This document shows positions 6,782-14,834 of a DNA stretch of 24,684 nt, one piece after another. The stretch lies in NCBI RefSeq assembly GCF_035818635.1, contig NZ_JAYLLH010000040.1, positions 1 to 24,684 on the forward strand, written 5' to 3'. The translations under genes and the position numbers were made by a program. The DNA comes from Mesobacterium_A hydrothermale. GTDB lineage: Bacteria > Pseudomonadota > Alphaproteobacteria > Rhodobacterales > Rhodobacteraceae. The notes under the pieces were generated by a model, which saw only the letters and a program-made list of their open reading frames with translations, did not search any database and was not told the DNA's origin. Each line of letters starts with the position of its first letter. Positions within the stretch are counted from its first letter, which is position 1.

Positions 6782-8794
6782 CTACCGCCCCAGCAGCTTC
6801 AACAAGCCCTTCTTGGCCTCGTCTTCCAGCCGCTGCTGTACCGCGTCCTCGACGCTTTGGCCGTCCTGACCCTGCACGCCCAGTTTGTCCTTCAGCTTGT
6901 CTTCCACCACTTCGCCAAGGGTCTGGTCCTTTTCAACCCGGATGCCCAGTTCCTGTTCCAGCCGGTCATTCACGCGGTCGCGGACATCGTCTTTCAGCTT
7001 TTCACGCTCTTCCTGAAAGTTCTGGTCAATCAATTCGTCCAGGTCCGCGCTGATGCCAAGGTTCGCCCACGGCCCCTTCAGCCGTACAGGAATTGACAGG
7101 CCCCGTCCGCCCCGCGCCTCTGCCGAGGACACGGTGAGCAGATAGTCCATGCTGCGCGCGCCGATGTTGATGAAGCCTTCGCCCCGCGTTGTCAGGCGCG
7201 GCAGGATCATCACAAGGTCATCGCCCCGCAACGTGCCATCGGTGATCTGAAACGTGCCGGTCAGCTTTTCGAACACCGTGGTACCGCCTTGGACATTGCC
7301 GCCGTTGATCAGCCGGTCAAGGTCGATCCCGGCGATCACACCGTTGCCCGCGTCGATCGACGCATCGCCCTTGAGCGAGCGCAGGATCGCGTCGATCGAC
7401 TGACCCACGCCCAGGAATTTCAGCGTCATGCTGCCGGTCCCCGACAGCCGGTCCACGTCCATCGCCGCCACCAGCGCCTGTTTCAGGTCGATACCCGTGA
7501 CTTTCATATCGCCGCCCACCGACAGGCCGCTTCGGTTGTTGGCGACGAACTGGCCAGAAACCGTGCCGTCCCACGCGTTCAGTTCTTGCAGGTCGAACAC
7601 CGCGCGCGACCGGTCGATGGTGACCAGCGTGCGGGTTTCGCCGAACTTGATCTTGCCCAGCGAGATGCTGGAGGCGCGGATCGCGATTTCGCCATCCAGA
7701 AGCCCCAGCGCCGAGGCATCAATCGGATCTTTTGACCAACCGTCCTCTGACGCCGATTGGGTGCCGCCGCCGCCGGCACTGTCCTGTCCAGCCAGTGCCG
7801 ACAGGTCCAACGCCCCTGCATCGAGTTGAGCGTTAACCCGCAGCTTGTCACCCAGGAACACATCGGCCGCTGCGGTCAGTGCGTTCTGGTCCAGTTGCAG
7901 CGCACCACCCCGCAAGGAAAACACGCCATCCTTGGTCAGCGTGACATCGCCGTTGCCCTTGATCGACTGCCCCAGGCCCTTGGGCACGCTGATGCCATCG
8001 ATGCCCAGGCCGGCCAGGAACCGCGCGGTGTCTGGCAGATCGAGTGTCAGCTTGCCGCCCAGTTCCGGCGAGGTGCCGAAGGCGCCGGAAAACGCAACTG
8101 TCCCGCCCCGGGTCTGCACCGTGACCGCCCCTGGCACTGCCTTGCCTGCCGCCAGCACCTGAGGATCGGCAACCGACCCTGACAGGCTGACCGGGGCGCC
8201 CAAGTAGTCCAGCGACAGATCGAAACTGGCCGGTTTTGCGGGGTCGGGCCACGCCAGGTCAAGATCCACGTCGCGCAGGTCAACCGTATCCGTTCCAGCC
8301 TGCATGAGGCGGAAATGCCCATTGGTGACTGTCAGCTTGTCCAGCGTGAACACCGGCAAGCCGCCGGGCGATGCGGCCGCCTGCGCCTGTCCGTTGGTGG
8401 CGGCAATCGGGGTCGAACTGAATTCCCAGTTCGCTTGCCCGTTCGACGCCGTTTGCAACAGGACCTTCGGGGTATCCAGTTCCAGCGCGCGGATGGTGAT
8501 CTTGCGTGACAGGGCATCCATCGCGTCCAGTCCGATCAGCGCGCGGTCGGCCTCGATCATCGGGCCCTGGTCGGACCACGCGGCATTGGCCAGCGTCACA
8601 CCCCCGGCTTCGACCCCCACGACCGGCCAGACGGTCAGGCGCACATCGCGCAGGGTGACCTCGCGCCCTAGTTGGGCGGTCAATTGATCAGACACAAGCC
8701 TGCCCAGCCGGTCCGCAGGCATCAGCAGCAACGCCCCCACCACGATCCCGACCAGAACCACCACCAGACCCAGAAGACGGAAAATCAGCCTCAT
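6782..8794 (-). CDS. AsmA-family protein
   Basis: This 670-residue protein belongs to the AsmA family, large envelope proteins implicated in outer-membrane biogenesis and lipid transport between membranes. An N-terminal membrane anchor (MRLIFRLLGLVVVLVGIVVG) is followed by the AsmA start motif (GREVTLRDVRLTVWP) and a long beta-rich periplasmic region. The C-terminal AsmA_2-like domain includes GEGFINIGARSMDY, then a charged helical tail. The start at 8794 has a good upstream GGAGGG; the frame stays open to 9931, but that part is antisense to rimO and has no anchor. The gene diverges from rimO over 99 bases and converges with gcrA. Confidence 0.9.
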   Translation of the reverse strand: MRLIFRLLGLVVVLVGIVVGALLLMPADRLGRLVSDQLTAQLGREVTLRDVRLTVWPVVGVEAGGVTLANAAWSDQGPMIEADRALIGLDAMDALSRKITIRALELDTPKVLLQTASNGQANWEFSSTPIAATNGQAQAAASPGGLPVFTLDKLTVTNGHFRLMQAGTDTVDLRDVDLDLAWPDPAKPASFDLSLDYLGAPVSLSGSVADPQVLAAGKAVPGAVTVQTRGGTVAFSGAFGTSPELGGKLTLDLPDTARFLAGLGIDGISVPKGLGQSIKGNGDVTLTKDGVFSLRGGALQLDQNALTAAADVFLGDKLRVNAQLDAGALDLSALAGQDSAGGGGTQSASEDGWSKDPIDASALGLLDGEIAIRASSISLGKIKFGETRTLVTIDRSRAVFDLQELNAWDGTVSGQFVANNRSGLSVGGDMKVTGIDLKQALVAAMDVDRLSGTGSMTLKFLGVGQSIDAILRSLKGDASIDAGNGVIAGIDLDRLINGGNVQGGTTVFEKLTGTFQITDGTLRGDDLVMILPRLTTRGEGFINIGARSMDYLLTVSSAEARGGRGLSIPVRLKGPWANLGISADLDELIDQNFQEEREKLKDDVRDRVNDRLEQELGIRVEKDQTLGEVVEDKLKDKLGVQGQDGQSVEDAVQQRLEDEAKKGLLKLLGR

Positions 8795-8893
8795 GTCGTA
8801 CCCTCCACGCTTGGCCCAAGACTTATCGCAAAGCCGAAGGGGCACAAGGACCAAGACCCTTTTCCCGTTGCGAACACCGGGATAAGAGGAGCC

Positions 8894-10264
8894 ATGAGCC
8901 AGAACCCACCGAATCTGCGCCCCGATCTGGCGCCCGCCCCGAAATTCGACACCCCCCGCCGCGACGGTCAGCCGACCATCGGCATGGTCAGCCTTGGCTG
9001 CCCCAAGGCGCTGGTCGACAGCGAACGCATCCTGACCCGGCTGCGTGCCGAAGGGTATGGCATCTCGCCCGACTATTCCGGGGCTGATGCGGTGATCGTG
9101 AACACCTGCGGCTTCCTGGACAGCGCCAAGGCCGAAAGCCTTGAGGCGATTGGTGAAGCACTGGCCGAAAACGGCCGGGTGATCGTGACAGGCTGCCTTG
9201 GGGCAGAGCCCGAATACATCACCGGCGCGCACCCCAAAGTTCTGGCGGTGACCGGCCCGCACCAGTACGAACAGGTGCTGGACGCGGTGCACGCCGCCGT
9301 GCCGCCCGATCCCGATCCCTTCGTCGATCTGCTGCCCGCCAGCGGCGTGAAACTGACACCGCGCCATTACAGCTATCTGAAGATTTCCGAAGGCTGTAAC
9401 CACAAGTGCAAGTTTTGCATCATCCCCGACATGCGCGGGAAACTGGTCAGCCGCCCGCACAAGGCCGTGCTGCGAGAGGCCGAAAAGCTTGTCGAAAACG
9501 GTGTGCGGGAACTGCTGGTGATCTCTCAGGACACATCGGCCTATGGCACTGACTGGGCGGACCGCCCGTCGAAATTTCCGATCCTCGATCTTGCGCGCGA
9601 TCTTGGCGCGCTGGGGGCGTGGGTGCGGATGCACTATGTCTATCCCTACCCGCATGTGCGCGACCTGATCCCGATGATGGCCGAGGGGCTGATTCTGCCT
9701 TATCTCGACATCCCGTTCCAGCACGCCCACCCCGAAACGCTGAAGCGCATGGCGCGCCCGGCGGCGGCGGCCAAGACACTGGACGAAATCGCCGCCTGGC
9801 GCGCGGTCTGCCCTGATATCACGCTGCGATCGACGTTCATCGTTGGCTACCCCGGCGAGACAGAGGAAGAGTTTCAGACCCTGCTGGACTGGCTGGACGA
9901 AGCGCAGTTGGACCGTGTCGGCTGCTTTCAATATGAAAATGTCGACGGCGCCCGATCAAACGCGCTGCCTGACCACATTCCCGACGAGATCAAGCAAGAG
10001 CGCTGGGACAGGTTCATGCAAAAGGCGCAGGCGATTTCCGAAGCCAAACTGGATGCCAAGGTCGGCACCACCATCCAGGTCATCGTGGACGAAGTCGAAG
10101 ACGACGCCGCCACCTGCCGAACCATGGCGGATGCACCTGAAATCGACGGCAACCTGTTCATCGACGCAGACCACGAAACCCTGTCGCCCGGCGACATCGT
10201 GTCCGTTGAAGTTGACGAAGCGGGCGAATACGACCTGTGGGGCCGGTTGGTCAAAGCGGACTGA
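8894..10264 (+). CDS. rimO: Ribosomal protein S12 methylthiotransferase
   Basis: RimO methylthiolates the beta-carbon of an aspartate in ribosomal protein S12 (Asp88 in E. coli). The 456-residue protein has the RimO signature MVSLGCPKALVDSE. Cluster cysteines are Cys36, Cys72 and Cys101, and the radical-SAM triad is Cys168, Cys172 and Cys175 (CNHKCKFC). A C-terminal TRAM domain follows (about 385-455). The start at 8894 is supported by AAGAGGAG just upstream; it precedes a roughly 28-residue leader before the conserved core, as is common in alphaproteobacteria. The frame is open further upstream, but that stretch is antisense to the AsmA gene. Confidence 0.95.
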   Translation: MSQNPPNLRPDLAPAPKFDTPRRDGQPTIGMVSLGCPKALVDSERILTRLRAEGYGISPDYSGADAVIVNTCGFLDSAKAESLEAIGEALAENGRVIVTGCLGAEPEYITGAHPKVLAVTGPHQYEQVLDAVHAAVPPDPDPFVDLLPASGVKLTPRHYSYLKISEGCNHKCKFCIIPDMRGKLVSRPHKAVLREAEKLVENGVRELLVISQDTSAYGTDWADRPSKFPILDLARDLGALGAWVRMHYVYPYPHVRDLIPMMAEGLILPYLDIPFQHAHPETLKRMARPAAAAKTLDEIAAWRAVCPDITLRSTFIVGYPGETEEEFQTLLDWLDEAQLDRVGCFQYENVDGARSNALPDHIPDEIKQERWDRFMQKAQAISEAKLDAKVGTTIQVIVDEVEDDAATCRTMADAPEIDGNLFIDADHETLSPGDIVSVEVDEAGEYDLWGRLVKAD

Positions 10265-10540
10265 TCTGGGCAAATAACCTGCCATTACATACAGGTTTTC
10301 GTCCTCTACCTGAAAGAAATGTCATGCCGTTTGGCGCCGCGCCTTGCGCGAAGTGGATGAATTTTATCTATTGGTAAAGTAACCTTCTCAGGCGCCTCCT
10401 TCATAATGACTTTCCCAACACGTTCGGCATGGATCTGGCGCAATCGGGGGATCGCGGCATTGCCGCTGAAAACGTCCTTCTGCTTAGTCTCGCGTCCAGC
10501 GGTGTATCCGTGGGGCGACAAAAAATGATTTCAGAACCAA
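10265..10540. other. Intergenic region after rimO
   Basis: No convincing gene was found here. A small AACCTG/CAGGTT hairpin followed by TTTTC (10276-10300) could be a weak rimO terminator. A relatively AT-rich stretch lies at about 10355-10410. A 71-codon minus-strand reading frame (10306-10521) was examined and not accepted, because it follows the luxR terminator and has no supported start. Confidence 0.4.
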
Positions 10541-10569
10541 AACGGGGTGCCTGCGACTGGCGCCCCGTT
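10541..10569 (-). terminator. Terminator of the luxR-type gene
   Basis: An 11-pair stem (10541-10551 with 10559-10569, one G-T pair) with a seven-base loop is followed on the minus strand by TTTTGGTT. It lies 34 bases beyond the regulator's stop codon. Confidence 0.75.
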
Positions 10570-10603
10570 CTTACGTTTGCGCACAGTTGGTCCCGCGAAG
10601 GCC

Positions 10604-11482
10604 CTAGCTCCCCCGGCGCGTCCGGAAGCCGCCGCTGTCCATTTCAATCAACGTTTCCTGATCGCCCACAGGGTTGTTGAACGGATGCGGAAGGATGCCG
10701 ATAAACATCGCCAACGCCGCCAGTTCGGCCCGTGATTTCAAACCGGTGTTGGACAGCAGCGTCTGCATCCTTTGCCGAACCGCCGAAACCGAAATGCCAA
10801 GCTGATCCGCGATCACCTTGTCTTGCAGACCAAGGCCGATCAGCTCGATCAGCTCCATCTGCTTGGCAGTGATGTGGTTGCGTTCGGTAAATTCCAGCGA
10901 AAACAACTGGGCATAGCGCTGATGCGCCATCAGTGCTGCGGTGTTCAAGGTCCAGCCATGGGCCTGAATCACCGCGATCATCTGGCGCTTGGACAGGTCG
11001 CCGGAAAAGGTGATCAACGCCGATTGTGGCGGCGCATAAAGCCGCAAAGGGATCGAAAACCCCGACCGCATCCCCTTTTCCGCCGCAGCCTTAAGCACGG
11101 CAACGCGGGCTTCGGGAATATGGCGGTATTCATCGACGAATTCCAAACCAACCGCGATTGGCGTCAGGAAATACATCGCGTGGCTGCGGAAATACGACCA
11201 TTTTCGCACGTCGGGGTCATCGTTGACCCCCTGAAGCCAGCTTGAATCATAGGATGTGCGAATGAAGAGCGTCTTGCGCCAATCGCGGAAATTGCTGGCC
11301 GAAATGAAGTCGATGAACGGCAGGTTCAGGTCATGGCCCAACGCCACGATCAGGCGCCAGACATCGCGGGAATGTTCGGTCGCCTCCAGCCGGGTAATGA
11401 AGCCCTGTAAAAGTTCGGGCACATAGCGTTCGGCTTCGACCAGTTCCCGCAAGGGTCGTTTGAGCGGATCAGACAGATTCAT
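10604..11482 (-). CDS. LuxR-type transcriptional regulator with autoinducer-binding-like domain
   Basis: This 292-residue regulator has an N-terminal region resembling the acyl-homoserine-lactone-binding domain, including a DDP motif (about residue 87) and GMRSGFSIPL, which resembles the conserved G..SG...PL of LuxR proteins. The C-terminal LuxR helix-turn-helix starts at about residue 207 (ITAKQMELIELIGLGLQDK) and contains the recognition helix VSAVRQRMQTLL. It probably activates or represses genes in response to a small molecule. No luxI-type synthase is in the window, so it may be a solo regulator. The ATG at 11482 overlaps the preceding gene by 14 bases, implying translational coupling; a TTG at 11488 is an alternative. 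The ligand and targets are unknown. Confidence 0.88.
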   Translation of the reverse strand: MNLSDPLKRPLRELVEAERYVPELLQGFITRLEATEHSRDVWRLIVALGHDLNLPFIDFISASNFRDWRKTLFIRTSYDSSWLQGVNDDPDVRKWSYFRSHAMYFLTPIAVGLEFVDEYRHIPEARVAVLKAAAEKGMRSGFSIPLRLYAPPQSALITFSGDLSKRQMIAVIQAHGWTLNTAALMAHQRYAQLFSLEFTERNHITAKQMELIELIGLGLQDKVIADQLGISVSAVRQRMQTLLSNTGLKSRAELAALAMFIGILPHPFNNPVGDQETLIEMDSGGFRTRRGS

Positions 11483-11930
11483 CCTCAAGGTGCAATTTCA
11501 TGTCGATCAAGACCTGTTGCAGCGCAAGGGTCTCTTTCAGCAGGCGTTTCGCCTCGTTGGCGGAAATCACGCCGTCTTCGATCGACTGGTTGTATTCGGC
11601 CATCAACATCGCAAACCGCTGACTGAGCGCAATGACATCCGAATTCACCCCGCCCTTGTTGGGCCTGGAATTGCGACGCCGTTCGTCATGCGACAGGGTA
11701 ATGCCTTTCAGTTCGGCCAGCGCGGCCGTGACATGCGGATAGGATGACGCCTCTTCCAGCAGGGCGACGGAATCGATCGGCATGAACCGGTCGGCATGTT
11801 CGTCATGGTCGGAGTAGTACCGGCCCAGGGTGGCTTTGGACTTACCCGTCAGTTCGCAGGCGGCTTCGATTCCAACCTCTTTGACAAGCGCCTCAGTGTG
11901 CTTTTTCAGGTAACTACCAACAGCGTTCAT
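11469..11930 (-). CDS. HTH-like small regulator, co-transcribed with the luxR gene
   Basis: This 153-residue protein has an N-terminal segment, EVGIEAACELTGKSKATLGRYYS (about residues 18-40), that reads as a helix-turn-helix of the XRE or phage CII type. The C-terminal half (about 100-150) is strongly helical and could form a coiled coil for dimerisation. No enzymatic motif is present. Family membership is not certain. Its gene ends inside the start of the luxR-type gene, so the two probably act together. The start at 11930 is preceded on the minus strand by AAGGGTAC. A 17-base imperfect dyad at 11987-12003 upstream is a candidate operator. Confidence 0.8.
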   Translation of the reverse strand: MNAVGSYLKKHTEALVKEVGIEAACELTGKSKATLGRYYSDHDEHADRFMPIDSVALLEEASSYPHVTAALAELKGITLSHDERRRNSRPNKGGVNSDVIALSQRFAMLMAEYNQSIEDGVISANEAKRLLKETLALQQVLIDMKLHLEDESV

Positions 11931-11986
11931 ACATGTACCCTTGTTTCGCCCCCCGATCGCGGGGTGACGCCCCCATTAACCCAATT

Positions 11987-12003
11987 GCTTAGCACAGTTA
12001 AGC
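11987..12003. promoter_or_regulatory. Candidate operator dyad upstream of the HTH/luxR operon
   Basis: GCTTA and TAAGC arms flank a seven-base centre, forming an imperfect 17-base dyad in the divergent interval between the HTH gene and tdk. Its position 57 bases before the HTH start fits an operator near a promoter. No other copy was noticed in the window. Confidence 0.3.
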
Positions 12004-12165
12004 CGGAAATCACGCCGCAATGTCCCACCGGGGCAAGTCTTTGCAGCACAGATGCGCCGGCTGCACGATGACGCATCATTCGGTACGCGACACTCAACCG
12101 TTGCGGGCGGGTTTACCAACGATGCCCTCTTGCACCATCGGCGACGCTTGCGGCATAGCACGGGC

Positions 12166-12759
12166 ATGGCAAAGCTCTATTTTCAGTATTCCACCATGAA
12201 CGCGGGGAAATCGACGCTGCTGTTGCAAGCGGCGTATAACTACCGCGAACGGGGCATGGCGACCCACCTGATGACCGCCGCGCTGGACACCCGCGCAGGT
12301 GACGGCCTGATCGGATCACGGATCGGCATTTCTGAACCTGCTTATGGCTTTGCCCCCGAAACAGACCTTTTCGCCCATCTCAGCAAGGTCTGCGCCGAGC
12401 AAGAGATCGCCTGCATCTTTTTCGACGAAGCGCAGTTCCTGACAAAGGACCAGGTCTGGCAACTGGCCCGCGTGGTCGACGACCTTGGCGTGCCGGTCAT
12501 GTGCTATGGCCTGCGTGTCGATTTCCAAGGAGAGCTGTTCCCGGGGTCCGCCGCTTTGCTTGCGCTTGCCGATGAAATGCGCGAGGTGCGCACCATCTGT
12601 CACTGCGGGAAAAAGGCCACCATGGTGATCCGCAAGGCCACCGATGGCAGCGTCGCAACCGACGGTGATCAGGTCCAGATCGGTGGCAACGAAACCTATG
12701 TCTCGCTGTGCCGCAAACACTGGCGAGAGGCCACGGGCGACCGTCAGTCTAAGGCCTGA
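12166..12759 (+). CDS. tdk: Thymidine kinase
   Basis: This enzyme phosphorylates thymidine with ATP in the nucleotide salvage pathway. The 197-residue protein matches the class II (E. coli-like) type: MAKLYFQYSTMNAGKS with the P-loop at residues 11-16, and IFFDEAQFL with the catalytic Glu. The lid zinc site is made by CHCG and a later Cys (SLCRKHW). The ATG at 12166 starts exactly at the conserved N-terminus, so the longer open frame from 12052 is rejected. It appears monocistronic; the following DUF1963 gene starts 92 bases later and could share transcription. Confidence 0.96.
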   Translation: MAKLYFQYSTMNAGKSTLLLQAAYNYRERGMATHLMTAALDTRAGDGLIGSRIGISEPAYGFAPETDLFAHLSKVCAEQEIACIFFDEAQFLTKDQVWQLARVVDDLGVPVMCYGLRVDFQGELFPGSAALLALADEMREVRTICHCGKKATMVIRKATDGSVATDGDQVQIGGNETYVSLCRKHWREATGDRQSKA

Positions 12760-12851
12760 TTGCCCCGGCAATTCCCCGGAAATGCCCAGTATTGCCCCAA
12801 TCGGCGCCCTTGATGCGTGCTTTGTTCGGTCTGTTCAGGACGGAAAGCACC

Positions 12852-14834
12852 ATGAAGCACACCCCTCGCTACCTTTTGATCTTCGGCACAACTGTCGGGC
12901 TGATCGGTGGCGTCTGGATGGCGCTTCACGGACTTCAGCAGACCCAGTTCTTGCCCGAAGCCTTGCGCCACAAGGCACCCGCAGCCTTTGTTATGCTGAT
13001 GGTCGGGCTTCAACTGGTCGGGCTGGCGCAATGGCTGCAATCCCGTCGTGACGCAGGCGAACAGGCGCCCGACCCGGTCAAAGAGTTGACGACGGAACCG
13101 GCAGACAGCGCATCGCGTAACCAGTTGGGAAAGGAAGAATGCGCCATGTCCTCTGAAAAGAACAGCTCCATCGTGATGGGTTTGATCGGGCGGTTGAAAC
13201 CGTCCAAACCTGCCAAAGCCACGCGCGCAAAGCCGCAGCGCCCCGCGAAAAAGGCTGCGGTCGCGGACCAGGACTCGATCGTACTGGGCCTGCTGGGCAA
13301 GCTTGTGAAACGTGGCCGCAGCACTGCACCGGAACAAGCGGTTCCTGCCCCTGCGCGAACCGCGCGGCCCCTGGCCGAGCCCACGGCGCCAGAGCAAAAA
13401 TCCATCGTGCTCGGACTGGTTGGCAAGCTGATGAAACGCGGTGTCACGGCCCCTGCGGCGCCCAAACCCAAACCGGCGGCGAAGGAAAAATCGTCGATCG
13501 TGATGGGCCTTCTGTCGCGCCTGACCGGGCGCAGCAAGGCCGCCACTGCTTTGGAAGACGCCGCCCCGGTTGCGGTCCGCCCGCAACGCCGCAGCACCGC
13601 CGCCACGCCGCGCCCGGCACGTCCTGCCCGCGCGACCACCAAACTCGGCGACGACGTGCTGATCCTGCAACCTGAAGATCGGCTGGCCGCACCCAACGTC
13701 ACCCCGATCCGTCCACGTCGCGCCCGGGCCGGTCGCGGGGCCGCGCCGGCATCGGTACATGCCACCATGGGGGTTTCCGTGCCTCAGCAGCCATCCGACA
13801 GCTGGCTTGGCGGTCTGCCCAGCCTGCCCGCAGACACCCAATGGCCGCAGACCGAAACCGGTGCGCCCGACCGCTTCCTTGCCCAGATCGCGCTGGCCGA
13901 TTTGCCCGCGGGCGTCTGGGCCGGTCTTGGGCCGCGCGACGGCTGGCTGGTGTTTTTTGAAACCACCGTTCTGCACACCGACAGTCTTGGCACACCGCAT
14001 CCGATCCCGGAAGGCGCCGAACAGACGCCGCGCACCGCGGCAGAGGACTGGATGGAAGATACGCTCGGTCCGCTTCCGTCGCCGCATTGGTTCCTGTCTG
14101 CACAGGATGGCACAGGCATCGCCCCTGCACCAATGCCGCCGCTGAGCGGACGCGACGTCGCCTTTTATCCGTTCGACTGGCCCAGCACCTTCGCCCTGCT
14201 CGACGCGCTGGAAACGGTTCTGCAAGATACGCTGACGTCCTGGCAAGAGCGGGCAGCCCCCAAGCTGCCAAAGGCTGTCGCCGACAAGCGCAAGGATGCG
14301 TTCATGGCCGGAATTACCAAGGTGCGCGCCTTGAACCGCAAGGTCGCCAACCGCGCCGAAACCCACGACTTCACAAGTGCCGTCGCGAAACGCGTGGTCT
14401 CGGAGCTCAAGGCGATGACGAACGACGCCTGGCGATCAGCCAAGGCGCGCAAAGAAGGCAAGCCGGCTGTCACCATTCTTGAAATGGCAATGGGCCCTGA
14501 ATACCTGGCCATGTTCGAACGTCACGCCCGACAGGTCTACAGCACCACGCCCAGGGCCCTGCCCGCGCGCTGCCGCGCCAAGCTGGAGCCCCACTGGGCC
14601 GAAGCCGCGACCGGCATCGCCGCTGAAATCGGCGCTGCGACCGAAGGGTCCGGTTGGCCTGTGCTGTTGTCGCTGCCATCCGGCGGGTTGGCCGACGCGC
14701 CGGTGGGGGCCGTCGATCGGATGCTGTGGACCATTGCGCCCGAAGACCTGTCAGAAGGTCGGTTCGACCGCGTCGTGATCGAGGTCGAACCGCGCCCCAA
14801 GGCCCGGCGTCATTCCCACTCCATCGCCTCGTAA
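12852..14834 (+). CDS. Membrane-anchored DUF1963 protein with four SIVxGL repeats
   Basis: This 660-residue protein has an unusual build. Two hydrophobic segments lie near the N-terminus (about 7-26 and 40-60). A region rich in Ala, Pro, Lys and Arg then carries four copies of a short motif, SIV(M/L)GL followed by G/S, K/R and L, at residues 106, 142, 184 and 215. From about residue 315 onward a DUF1963 (YwqG-like) domain is seen, recognised by WLGGLPSLPADTQWP and FLAQIALADLP. DUF1963 has no established function. The start at 12852 has GGAAAG upstream. A second in-frame ATG at 13146, with AAGGAAG eight bases before it, could give a soluble form starting just before the first repeat. The 3' end overlaps the opposing MBL gene by 25 bases. 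Confidence 0.8.
   Translation: MKHTPRYLLIFGTTVGLIGGVWMALHGLQQTQFLPEALRHKAPAAFVMLMVGLQLVGLAQWLQSRRDAGEQAPDPVKELTTEPADSASRNQLGKEECAMSSEKNSSIVMGLIGRLKPSKPAKATRAKPQRPAKKAAVADQDSIVLGLLGKLVKRGRSTAPEQAVPAPARTARPLAEPTAPEQKSIVLGLVGKLMKRGVTAPAAPKPKPAAKEKSSIVMGLLSRLTGRSKAATALEDAAPVAVRPQRRSTAATPRPARPARATTKLGDDVLILQPEDRLAAPNVTPIRPRRARAGRGAAPASVHATMGVSVPQQPSDSWLGGLPSLPADTQWPQTETGAPDRFLAQIALADLPAGVWAGLGPRDGWLVFFETTVLHTDSLGTPHPIPEGAEQTPRTAAEDWMEDTLGPLPSPHWFLSAQDGTGIAPAPMPPLSGRDVAFYPFDWPSTFALLDALETVLQDTLTSWQERAAPKLPKAVADKRKDAFMAGITKVRALNRKVANRAETHDFTSAVAKRVVSELKAMTNDAWRSAKARKEGKPAVTILEMAMGPEYLAMFERHARQVYSTTPRALPARCRAKLEPHWAEAATGIAAEIGAATEGSGWPVLLSLPSGGLADAPVGAVDRMLWTIAPEDLSEGRFDRVVIEVEPRPKARRHSHSIAS

Noticed and set aside
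8795..9931. N-terminal extension of the AsmA gene
   Set aside because: It lies antisense to rimO; the membrane anchor and good ribosome binding site are at 8794.
10306..10521. 71-codon minus-strand ORF
   Set aside because: It lies downstream of the luxR terminator, no start site is supported and the product is not recognisable.
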